This document shows, in pieces, positions 31,258 through 41,528 of a stretch of DNA of 64,000 nt. The number at the start of each line of letters is the position of its first letter. Within the stretch, counting starts at the first letter, position 1. The translations under genes and the position numbers were made by a program. A model generated the notes under the pieces. That model searched no databases and had not been told where the DNA came from. It saw nothing but the letters and a program-made list of their open reading frames with translations. The stretch is from assembly GCA_027422505.1 (NCBI GenBank), contig JAPQWV010000731.1, positions 124,001 to 188,000 of the forward strand, given 5' to 3'. The DNA is from Craterostigma plantagineum (lineage: Eukaryota > Streptophyta > Magnoliopsida > Lamiales > Linderniaceae).

Positions 31258-32279
31258 TAGGGTTGCAAACGAATCGAATCGAGTCGAATACCACTGTATT
31301 CTATTTGTCTTCTTACTTTTCGAATATCCACATTCATATTCTTTTATTATTCGAATACTAAAATTGATCATATTCTATTTGATAATATATTCGAATATAT
31401 TTGCGAATATTCGAATATTCGGAAACGAATAATTTCTTTTCAGAAAACCCGTTTTATAAAAAAAAATAATAAAGCAAAAAAAAATACATAGTGGATGAAA
31501 TATGCGGTTACGACATCGAAAGAAAAACGTAGGAAAAAACATATCATTAGTTTATCCAATACATCATAAGAAAGCACAAAAAAGAAATATTTCATGAATT
31601 CAAACAATAATTGTTTTCCTTAGATTGCTTATATTATCACCCATGCAATACCACATCAACCGATTCTTCTTCTATCTATAGAATAATAAGAAATTTATTA
31701 ATAATCATGAAATATATTACGGCGTAATAAATGAAAAATAATGATATGTGATCTTGCAATAATGATCTATCAAGTGATAATGTCCCCTAAGTGATATATA
31801 AGAAAGTAAAAATAAACTTATTACATATGCCATAATAGGCTTATTGATTCCGTGAAGTTGTCGGATCCTATATGCTCCACATATCAAGACTTATACCCTA
31901 TCAAAAGATAACTTAGCATGATAAGGGTCTAAAACTCGACTCCCAGCACTAAACGTAGCCTCTTATGCCACTTTGCTAACAGGAATAGCTAAAACATCGC
32001 TAGCCAATACATATTCTTTTAAGTATTTCATTCATATTAATATAGTTTAACTACAAGTATTTATATATTGTATATGATTTAATATATATTATATTATTCG
32101 AATCGAATATTCTAAAAAGATTCGAATCGACTATTCCCATGTTGTATTCATATTCGGAAATTATTTGAATCGAAAAAATATTCTTAGTCGGATTTGATAT
32201 TCTAATATCTCGAATCCGAATCCAAAATTTCGAAACGAATTTCGAATAGAACAAAAGATTCGATTAATTTGCAACCCTA
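31258..32279 (-). mobile_element. hAT element, 1,022 bp, with decayed transposase C-terminus
   Basis: Termini TAGGGTTGCAAA and TTTGCAACCCTA are inverted copies, and TAGCGG occurs on both sides (31252-31257, 32280-32285). The undisturbed 3' LTR reads straight through this point (about 51041), proving insertion. On the minus strand near 31.87-32.01 kb the frame reads LASDVLAIPVSKVA, stop, EATFSAGSRVLDPYHAKLS, FDRV, stop, VLICGAYR, which is the hAT transposase C-terminal dimerisation region (hATC) with two stops. The duplication seen is 6 bp, shorter than the normal 8 bp, probably by mutation. Only the last part of the transposase remains. Confidence 0.88.
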
Positions 32280-32614
32280 TAGCGGGATTCGAATCCAGAG
32301 CATACTATTTTTATCTGCAAACACTCATATCAGTTTTAGTCATGTTCTCTCAATCTCTCATTGCATTAGGACTGATCTTTTAGGATAGTTCGTAGTATAA
32401 ACAATTTGCGCACTTTATTTAAGCTAGATATTGAGTCGATAGATTATAACTAGTAATCAAGTTTATTCTTCGTGTCCGATACTCGTCTACTCACCTTAAT
32501 ACCCTACAAACGATAGGTCCACTGCCTATCGAACGTCGGTGATAATAACTACGTATTCGTTTTATTTATCACTTTCGCACCTGCACTTTACAATAGTACA
32601 ACGCTTGTCGATCA

Positions 32615-32890
32615 CCAAGAGTATGATCATGCGGCATCAGATTTCTTCGATGACTCTGTTCGTCATTCCCAGCATTACTGTCAGAGTTATCATCACTGGC
32701 ATTGCTTTCATCTCTTAGTTGAACATTTTTCCCCTTCGTCTTCTTGTACGGTCTTCACTAGGCGAGATGGAATATCTTTATCTTGGCGTCGATAGCTTGA
32801 TCTAACCAATCTAAGTCATCACCTGCAAATGCATTGGAATTGTTTTCTCTTGTCCATTCATCTAGAATATCATCATCGTGAAATATATGA
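32615..32890 (-). pseudogene. Acidic C-terminal protein fragment, possibly transposase-derived
   Basis: On the minus strand a broken frame reads DDILDEWTRENNSNAF, DDLDWLDQAID, then after stops RPYKKTKGKNVQLRDESNAS and DDNSDSNAGNDEQS. Acidic tails after an R-x-Y-x-K-T-x-G-K-x-V-Q-L motif are, to my recollection, common at the C-terminus of plant DUF659/hAT-type proteins, but I cannot confirm this. It occupies the place where the primer site and gag N-terminus of A-Ath should be, so it is foreign DNA. Confidence 0.35.
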
Positions 32891-32949
32891 TTGAGATCGA
32901 TCGGATAGCAGTAGTCGATGCTTGGAGCCTGATCGATGACAGAGGAACA

Positions 32950-34030
32950 ACTTCATTAGAGGCAAAACGAGGATTAAGACGCCAGGCGTGTTCAGAGTGA
33001 GTGAGGAGACGGCCACGAATGCCAAATTCGAGGCGCTCCAACAACATATCGTGGCGATGAATTCGCAGCTGCAGACGGTGATTGGCGCACTACTTCCAAA
33101 AGCCGGGCAGACAAAGCCTGTGAACGCCATGACGACCACTGCACCATCGCCACACATCGTACATACCGTTGTGTGGGATTTGTGGCGCAGCCCACGAGAC
33201 GTCCGAATGCCAACTCGGGCAACCTCTAGAGCACGTAGACTACATGGGGTACTACCAAGGGGGCCAGCGGAGTTACCAGCCTCGAGCGCATCCCAACTTG
33301 GCGTATGGGAATCAGAATCACCATGGGTAAGGACCACCAGGATTTTAGCCTAGACCGTCCGGTTTCCAAAGCGGGGCGCCACGACAGTACCAGAATGCGC
33401 TCGTGGTCAGGATCTGACGATATGAGGGAGATGAAGGACGTGATGAAGACTCTCCTCACGAATTTCAGCAACACCACCGAGGCTCACTAGTCGAATGACA
33501 AAGATTGAGAAGTATATGGAAGCCAACAACGTACATGCCCAGAACACTAATGCCTCTATCAAGAAGTTGGAGCGACAAGTGGGCCAGATGGCGAAGCAGT
33601 TGGCGGGGCGAACTCAATGATCACTCCCAAGCTACACCGAGCCAAATCCCAAGGAGTATTGCAAGGCGGTAACCTTGAGAAACGGGAGAGAGTTGCAGGA
33701 GGTATCAGCCAAAAAGAAATTGAATGCGAAGGATGATTTCGAGGTCCACGATGAGCCAGAGGTGTAGGGAAGCAAAGGCGACGATGTCGAGAAGACCGAG
33801 GCTGAGAAGGATAAGGACGAGCCTGAAAAAAATGCCCGAAAGAGATGGCGCGACCAACAGTGAAGTCGTACCAGCCAACGATTCCCTATCCAGCTCGGTT
33901 GAAGAAGGACAAAGACGAGGCGCAGTTCGGTAAATTTATGAGTATGTGCAAAGAATTACATATTAACTTAACTTTGTTGAAGCTATTATGCATGCAGATG
34001 CCCATTTTCACTAAGTTCCTGGACTGCTGA
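32950..34030 (+). pseudogene. gag: A-Ath gag (Athila type)
   Basis: The gag polyprotein, broken in several frames. Recognisable in order: VFRVSEETATNAKFEALQQH, a zinc knuckle C-G-I-C-G-A-A-H-E-T-S-E-C (33172-33210), HVDYMGYYQGGQ, RAHPNLAYGNQN, the coiled segment NTNASIKKLERQVGQMAKQL (about 33.55 kb), LPSYTEPNPKEYCKAVTLRN with GREL, and IPYPARLKKDKDEAQFGKF leading to LHINLTLLKLL and MPIFTKFL. These blocks and their order are those of Athila elements. At least three frame changes and several stops are present. Confidence 0.85.
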
Positions 34031-34129
34031 CGAACCGACGGAAGCTTGAACATGTCTCTACCATATGTCTACGAGGAGAGTATTCGGCGATACTCTAGAG
34101 CAAGATCACGAAGAAGCTTAAGAACTCAG

Positions 34130-34428
34130 GGAATTTCACTATTCCTTGTCTTATAGGCGATTTAGTAATCAAACATGCATTAGCTGATCTAGGAGCTAGC
34201 ATTAATTTAATATCGTATTTCATGTTAGCGCTTAGGATTAGGCAAACCGCAAACCACTAGGATGATCCTCCAATTAGCCAATAGGTCGTTAAAATTCTCG
34301 AGGTGTTATCGATGATGTCCTAGTTAAAGTCGATAAGCTTGTGATTGTTGCTGATTTTGTTATATTAAACATGGAGGATAATGATAATGTCCCGTTGATT
34401 CTAGGACGATCATTCTTAGCTATGGCGA
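34130..34428 (+). pseudogene. A-Ath protease, cut by solo LTR insertion
   Basis: The aspartic protease reads GNFTIPCLIGDLVIKHALAD, the Athila-type active site D-L-G-A-S (34186-34200), INLIS, then with frame breaks GVIDDVLVKVDKLVIVADF and VPLILGRSFLAMA. At 34428 the sequence stops, exactly at the inserted LTR. The continuation (MIDVRNGTLTLTVDGEEV) is at 41.06 kb after the target duplication GGCGA. Confidence 0.87.
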
Positions 34429-35279
34429 TTTAATACCCGTAAGTTTTAATACGGGGTCTTCGATATACATTAGTTTTGTAATTAGCAGCTTTTGAGGTAG
34501 GACATGTTTACAAATGCATATAAGTTTTCATAGTATAATATAAAACTCATCAAAGGTTTCGTAGAGGTGTAAGTTTTCGTGGGAGAATAACCTTTGGGCT
34601 AGGCTAGAAAGTTTTCGTGATTTGCTTTACACTTAGAATTCAAAATTTTCGTGGTAAGACATTGGTGCAAAAAAGTTTTCGCATTGTGCTTTACTAAGGG
34701 ATTAAAGTATGCAATATATTACGTTTAAATTAAGCTTTCATACACACATAAAATAAGGGAAGATTTCTGTTCAGGCCCTAGTAAAGTTTCCATTAAGCCG
34801 TCAGTCCCTGTCAGAAAATGGTTAAGTTTAGGGGACCTACTTTTGTAAAAAACAGAGTAAAGGACCCAAAAATATACATTGACGAAAATACCCCTTGCCC
34901 TTTTTTTCCAGCGGGAACTCGCGACATGCTGTTTTGGTCTTATATGAAGCGTTACTTTTACTTCTTTATTTGTTACACAGGTACAATATATTGTTACTAT
35001 AGAAAATAGTCGTTATTTTTCAACAATATTGTGTTACTTTCCTACTGCAAAACGTTATCAACAGGATTTTTTTTTCATTTAACGATCGAACTCATTTTTC
35101 TTACACTGAATCGATCAAAAAAAATCCGACTACTCCATCCAACCGATTCGACGTGTCATGTTGGATTCATTATGACTTGGACGACGAACGAGGTAGTTGC
35201 TTGTCTAATTAGGGTGCAAATTCGAGAACATAATGGTTAATCGAATCTTGATTTCGACATAAATTGCAAGTAATCTGTA

Positions 35280-36130
35280 TAAATTCGATGTACCCATGAG
35301 AAATCGAGGTCTATTTTACCTTATTGAGTCAAAAACGCCGATATTTATGCAGTTTTCATCTGCTTTTTAGTGTCGTTTGTGGTTTACGTTATATTTCTCG
35401 CGGTGCATTTGCTTGAATGCAGAATGTGTTATTTTCGACTAATAAAGTGTTATTAATGTTCATCGGTATGTTACTAATAAGTCATATATGGTTATTAAAC
35501 ATGAAACACTTGTTATTTTATTTTCTGTTATAAGTATTTCTTTTTTACACGATTTAGGGAAAATATAATATACGTTTCTTGCAACTAATCAATATCAATT
35601 CGAGGTACCCATGAGAAATTGAGGTCTATTTGACCTTATTGAGCCAATGACGACGTGATTAATGCACTTTTCATTATTTTAGTGTCGTTTGTGATTTTCG
35701 TTTTATTCCTTTCGATCCATTACTTGTATACAGACTGTGTTATTTACGACAAACAATGTGTTATTACCTCTCAGCGACATGTTACTTCTAAGTCACAATT
35801 TGTTATTAACCATAGACATTTGTATTTTTGCTATGTTATAAGTATTTTTTTTTACACGATTTAGGAAAAATATAATATACGTTTCTTGCAAACTAATCGG
35901 TATAAATTCGAGGTACCCATGAGAAATTGAGGTCTATTTTACTTTATGAGTCAATAACGACGCGATTTATGCAGTTTCATCTGTTTTTTAGTGTCGTTTG
36001 TGATTTTCGTTCTTTTATCCGATCCATATTTGCATACAGAATGTGTTATTAAGACAAACAAGACATTATTAACTTTCAGCGATGTATTATTTTTTAGTCA
36101 ACATTTGTTATTACCCTGAAGACATTTGTT
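35280..36130 (+). repeat. Tandem repeat block 1, about 312-bp units (about 3)
   Basis: The anchor ACCCATGAGAAAT occurs at about 35293, 35608 and 35915. Each unit also contains GTGTCGTTTGTGATTTTCG, a GTGTTATT series and TATAAGTATTTCTTTT with ACACGATTTAGG. Period 307-316 bp. Confidence 0.9.
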
Positions 36131-37400
36131 ATTTTTGTGAGACTTATCAACATTCATATGAAATTGACGATAATTTCAACATATACGGTCATAGCATCTG
36201 CAATCTAGCAATTTCTATGATTTGGGTTTATCACAATATAATAATATCGATAGTTGACTTGGTTAAACCATTTACAAATTAATATTGCTTTCTTGTTGCG
36301 GATCTCACGAGCGCGACGGTGTCGGGACCGAATCTTAAAATTTTGTCGACGCAAACAAAAAAATATGTACAACGAAGCATGTTTCTAGTTGAAATTGAAG
36401 TAACACACGTAGATTCGAGAGACCCATAGCCTAAGTTTCTCGCGCCACCGGTTTTGAACTGTTCGGCGTGATATTACAAAAAATTTCTGAACAGTTAATG
36501 TGGTACCCTTAAGGGTTTAATTGTTACCAATAGAGTTTTATTTGTTATAAAATTGCCGTCTATGCACTAGGGTTTCTAGATATTGGTTATCGTCTATGCG
36601 CTAGGGTTTTTGGTAGTTTTTGGGATTTAGGACTTACGGGTTCGAGGTTAAGATTAAGGGTTTACGACATGAAATTTTGGGAGAACGATCCACGACTTGT
36701 GCAGGTATTTCTACAACCTTAAAAAAATTTTGGGGTTCGTGTTTAGGTTATAGGGTTTAGGGTTTCGAGCTTCGGATTTAGGGTTTTGAGCTTAGTATTT
36801 TGTGTTTGTGGTCTATAAATGTTATACGTACTTTAATGTTGATGTTTGAACATGTTCGTGGTGCAATTCATAATGTTATGTTCCATTGAAAGATGTAATA
36901 GTCTATGTTTTGCAATGGAGGACTATATATTTATATATCTATTGAGATCAATATTCGTCTATTGACATCAAATTTCGCTTAATGTGTCTTTCAAACGAAT
37001 GGTGATTAAACTTCATCAAATTATATATTTACATGAACATCCATATTAAACATCCAAAATAAAAGTGTATTTTCGTACGAATTAATCGAATTATTGGCGT
37101 GGTATTAAACAGCATTTATGAGGTATCAGTATTGATCAATGTGTTATTAGTTGAGTTCGTGTTGTTTTTTCTTACCTAACATGCGTTATTATTTCCAATT
37201 AATGTAGTACAATTTTGAGAAAGTCCTGCAAATATTCTCTGACAATTCTGTTAAATTCTCTGACGGTCCAGAACCTTCTAGAATATTCTCAATGAAGTGT
37301 CTTTTTTACATGTATATGTGTTATATTTGTTGGGTAAACTGTTACTCACTTAAAAACGTTTTAGTCTTAGAGAAAGCTAAATTTTCTCAAAAAATTCGTC
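36131..37400 (+). other. Spacer between MULE repeat blocks with telomere-like words
   Basis: Unrelated to the 312 bp unit. It includes degenerate TTTAGGG-like text near 36.56-36.79 kb (CTAGGGTTT, TTTAGGGTTT, GGATTTAGGGTTTT), reminiscent of the plant telomere repeat but not a regular array. No gene seen. Confidence 0.5.
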
Positions 37401-38600
37401 TTGATTAGTAAGACCCATCTGAAATTGAGGACGGAAAAGCTTTATTCAGTCACAAACGCTGAGATTTATGCAGCTTCATCTGTTTTTTAGTGTCGTTTGT
37501 GATTTTCGTTTTATCCCTTTCGATCCACTACTTGTATACAGAATGCGTTATTTACGACAAAGAAGGCTTTATTATCTTTCAGCGATGTGTTACTTCTAAG
37601 TCAACATTTGTTATTAACCATAAGACATTTGTTATTTTTGGTTATGTTATAAGTATTTCTTATTACACGATTTAGGGAAAATATAATATCCATTTCTTGC
37701 AACTAATCGGTATAAATTCTAGGTACCCATGAGAAATTGAGGTCTATTTTATCTTATTGAGTCAATAACGACGTGATTTATGCAGTTTTCATCTGTGTTT
37801 TAGTATCGTTTGTGATTTTCGTTTTATTCCTTTCGATCCATTACTTGTATACAGACTGTGTTATTTACGACAAACAATGCGTTATTACCTTTCAGCGACG
37901 TGTTACTTCTAAGTCAAAATTTGTTATTAACCATAAGACATTTGTTATTTTTTGCTATGTTATAAGTATTTATTTTTTACACGATTTAGGGAAAATATAA
38001 TATCCGTTACTTGCAACTAATCGGTATAAATTCGAGGTACCCATGAGAAATTGAGGTCTAGTTTACCTTATTGAGTCAATAACGTGGAGATTTATGCAGT
38101 TTTCATCTGTTTTTTAGTGTCGTTGTGATTTTCGTTTTATCCATTTTGATCCATTACTTGTATACAGAATGTGTTATTTACGACAAAGCATGCGTTGTTA
38201 CCTTTCAACGTCGTGTTACTTCTAAGTCAACGTTTGTTATTAAGCATAAGACATTTGTTATTTTTTGCTATGTTATAAGTATTTCTTTTTACACGATTTA
38301 GGGAAAATATAATATCCGTTTCTTGCAACTAATCGGTAAATTCGGGGTAACCATGAGAAATTGAGGCCTATTTTACCTTATTGAGTCAATAACACGGAGA
38401 TTTATGCAGTTTTCATTTGTTTGTTACTGTCGTTTGTGATTTTCGTTTTATCCATTTCGATCCATTACTTGTATACAGAATGTGTTATTTTCGACAAAGC
38501 ATGCGTTATTACCTTTCAGCGTCGTGTTACTTCTAAGTCAAAATTTGTTATTAAACATAAGACATTTGTTATTTTTGGCTATATTCGTTATTTCTGACGA
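37401..38600 (+). repeat. Tandem repeat block 2, about 312-bp units (about 4)
   Basis: The anchors at about 37412 (variant), 37724, 38037 and 38348 give periods of 311-313 bp. The tandem duplication copy 2 begins inside the last unit (position equivalent to 38428). Confidence 0.9.
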
Positions 38601-41057
38601 TTAAAGCTGCAAATTAAATATAAAAATCATACCCACGATCAAATTAACAATAATTTCAACATATTAGGTCATAAATTTTGATATTTTCGGCTATAGTCTC
38701 AATGATTTCTGTTATTTGTATGTAGCAGTTTTTTTCTATCTTCCATAGATCTTTTGAAGATTTTTTTCAATCTCAACGATTTTTGTTTATCATTTTCGGC
38801 TACAATATCAACGATTTCTGATGATTAAAGCTGCAAATTAGCAAAACAAATTGAGCTTGAAGTTTTTTTTAAAGAAGATTTGAGCTTGCAACGAAAATCG
38901 CTCGTTGGAGAAGACGATGGCAAAAGATTGTAAATTTCGCATCTGTTAGAGGGTATATATGTCATATCGCATAGTTTGAGTCTTTTACTCTAAGGCTTTT
39001 GAAAAGTAGGTCCTTAACTCTTACTGAAATTTTATTGGGCCTGAACCCTACTTAAACATGTTAACGGGGCCTGACTGATAATTAACCCATAAAATAATTA
39101 TAACTATAACCTATGAAGAGCTAGAGCAACACGTGGTGTCCTTTGAGTTTATAGTTAAGTATGACTCATAAATGAGTTTTTCAGGCTAAAGGTAACACTT
39201 TGAGATACATTATCATTTATAAAGACAACCTGCGGATATCTATAATTATAGAACATACAAATTGAAGGATCTTCATAACTCAGAGTTAAGGAAGAAGCTA
39301 CGAACGCAAGTTGAAGAAGGAAAAACGATAGGGTGACATCAAGTATTCAATATCGAAAATAAAGTGAGGTATTACATGATGTAAATTCCGTTGTGTTTAA
39401 TATATTTTTATATTTAGATAGCCAAACGATATTTTAACACAAGTAATGATGAAGTTTAGGAAGATTCCGAACTTGATTATATGTGTAAAACGTCATATAT
39501 AGCTTGCACGGTTTATCGAAAAGTAAATAGTTGGGGTTTATACAATTAGTTTACGGTGCTAGAACAGATATTAGAATATTTAGGTGTTTGGTACCGTTTT
39601 AAGGCCTGAACTGTTTTATTAGGTTTATAGATAGTTTTCAAACAAGATTTTGATGTATTATTTGTAGTACGTTTTCGGCATCTTTAGTTTTCGTCATCAC
39701 CTGTGATTCCATGAAAGTTTTCGTAATAGAGCCTCAAGTTTCGGGCCTTTTTGCCGAGAAGTTTCCAGTACCATTATCAAGTTTAATGTTCCCCAAAATT
39801 TTCGTTATTTGCTAGGTTTTCGGCAAGGTGTTTCTTAAATGTTTTCAGCATGACTAATCAATGTTTTCGGCATCAAGCAATCAAGCAAACTTTGGCATTC
39901 CACAAAGTTTTCGGCATAGGTTTTAAATAAAAGTTTTCGGTACTTAATAAACTTTCGGGATTTTAGGGTTATGCGATTTCTAGGGTTTTTCGTAAACCTA
40001 GGGTAGGAATTTGGAGACTTATGGAATTTGACAAACATACTGATATGAAAATATTTTCGTGCTAAGAGATTTGAAGTGTAGGGAATTACCCAGGGTCATC
40101 GACTAACTCTATTTGGAGGACATATAGGTGAATTATTCATCTACAACACGTAAATGCGTACTTGATATTGTCTATGTGACTTGATGATTTACGTGTTTTA
40201 CGTGCGTTTCATGTGATATTATGTTTGTATGCATTATCCGGTATATGCATGGCATAGCACGACATTGTGAGGGATGATGACCACGTCGGTGGTGACCCCT
40301 TAAGGTGTTGATTGAGCGGGGTAAAGTGTGCCGATTGTGGCAGTCAGACTCATAGCAGAGTGAGGTTGGACTCATGGGGCACTTGACTGGAGACAGACGT
40401 GAGCAATCTGTCTACTCGGGCATGAGCGACCAGAGGTGCAAACCGTCGGATTAGTTATGTAGCGGAAGGGGCGACATGATAGGAGGACGTTGACATGATC
40501 GATCAGCGCACTATTAGCTTGGGACCGCTAGTCTGGCGTGAGCGATCAGATGATATATTTTATTTTATTGCGTGCGAGGTGCCGAGTCCAGCCTAGGGCC
40601 CTGATATTGAGATACAATGGAAATGTGGGACTAAGCGTGCATTATATCATGTGAAAATTGAGATTGGGAATGAGTTCACGTTGCATTGCATATCCACCTA
40701 TTGGGCAATAGCTCAGTCTATTACATGTTATAGGTATGGATGAGCCCGGGAGTCTCCGTCGTGAGGTTAGCTCTACCGACGTCGATGAACGTGAGGTTTG
40801 AGTTAGTGGCTGGTGGCGGTGACTCCACGGGCTTTTGAGGACGAGAGCGGTACATGGATGCGACTTCTGGAGCGGCGCAGTGAGTTAGGATACTATGGGG
40901 CTTCGGCCCATGTACATAGATTGTTTTGTAAAACATTTTACGATATGTATATTATTTATTTAAAAATTTTTGTTAGACGTGTCTTTCGTGACTTACGTTG
41001 CGAAAATTCGCCAGTAATTTTGATTAGAAAGTGAGGGTCGTGGGTCGCTACAGGCGA

Positions 41058-41528
41058 GACTATGATAGACGTTAGAAATGGGACGCTAACTTTGACGGTA
41101 GATGGAGAGGAAGTTACTTTTATTATGGTCGGCTCGATGAAAAAGAGTAATGAGCAGGATGACAAGTGTTATTATTTAGACGTCTTTGAGCACAATTTTC
41201 TCTTTTCTGTGCAAGGCTTGTCACAGGTCCACGAGCAGAATACGCACATGATTATGACGATCGACGAGAGCTAGAAGAAGGTCGACGAGCCTATTATAGC
41301 CGTCGAGGAGAGCGGCGAGGATGATAAGGAGAAAAGTTCGATCGAGGAACCACCAGTCCTAGAGTTGAATTTGCTGCCTGACCACCTCGAGTACGCATTC
41401 GGCAGCAACGAGTGGCTACCAGTCATCATTTCATCAAGCCCTGACGATGGATAGAAGAGCCAGCTCTTGGACGTGTTGAGAGTGCACAAGAAGGCTTTGG
41501 CGTGGAAGATATCTGACATCAGGGGTAT
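41058..41528 (+). pseudogene. A-Ath pol part 1 (copy 1): end of protease to start of RT
   Basis: It continues the protease/RT linker: MIDVRNGTLTLTVDGEEVTF (41062 on), KCYYLDVFEHN, then an acidic stretch and LEYAFGSNEWLPVIIS, followed after a stop by VLRVHKKALAWKISDIRG, the conserved lead into Athila RT. The frame is ended by the solo LTR inserted at 41529. Confidence 0.82.

Larger units (their letters stand above)
30138..32614 (+). repeat. A-Ath 5' LTR, interrupted by hAT
   Basis: It aligns along its length with the 3' LTR at 49913-51367, apart from the hAT insertion. It has a palindrome array (30.31-30.60 kb) and a TATA box, TATAAAAG at 30616-30623. About 10 terminal bases (TGATAAACGT) are missing at the left. 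The right end is placed at ...GTCGATCA, where similarity to the 3' LTR stops. The usual primer binding site (TGGCGCC type for Athila) is not present right after, having been replaced by unrelated DNA. Confidence 0.8.
34757..39088. mobile_element. Mutator-like (MULE) non-autonomous element, 4.33 kb, 9-bp TSD
   Basis: The start GGGAAGATTTCTGTTCAGGC and the inverted end GGGTTAATTATCAGTCAGGC resemble each other, and GGACCTACTTTT follows in both arms (about 34838 and, reversed, 39007). A 9 bp duplication ATAAAATAA flanks it (34748-34756 and 39089-39097), the Mutator length. There is no transposase. The interior is mostly tandem repeats of about 312 bp in two blocks, separated by about 1.25 kb of other sequence. 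A repeated 60-70 codon frame inside the units (for example 35655-35864, 37490-37675, 37773-38000) arises from the repeat and has no family I know. Confidence 0.82.
34429..41052 (+). repeat. Chromovirus-like solo LTR with nested Mutator-like element, TSD GGCGA
   Basis: GGCGA flanks the unit at 34424-34428 and 41053-41057, and the Athila protease resumes across it. The LTR starts TTTAATACCCGTAAG (one change from the TGTAATACCC start common in Tekay/Del-type LTRs) and ends GGGTCGCTACA. Without the nested Mutator-like element its length is about 2.28 kb (34429-34756 and 39098-41052). No internal region or second LTR is present, so it is a solo LTR. It carries many copies of the word GTTTTCG, several extended to GTTTTCGGCA. 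Confidence 0.82.

Noticed and set aside
32051..32254. 67-codon minus-strand ORF as a gene
   Set aside because: It is composed of subterminal ATTCGAAT-type repeats of the hAT element.
35280..38600. CRISPR-like array
   Set aside because: The repeats are about 312 bp, adjacent, with no unique spacers, inside a plant transposon; they are satellite-like.
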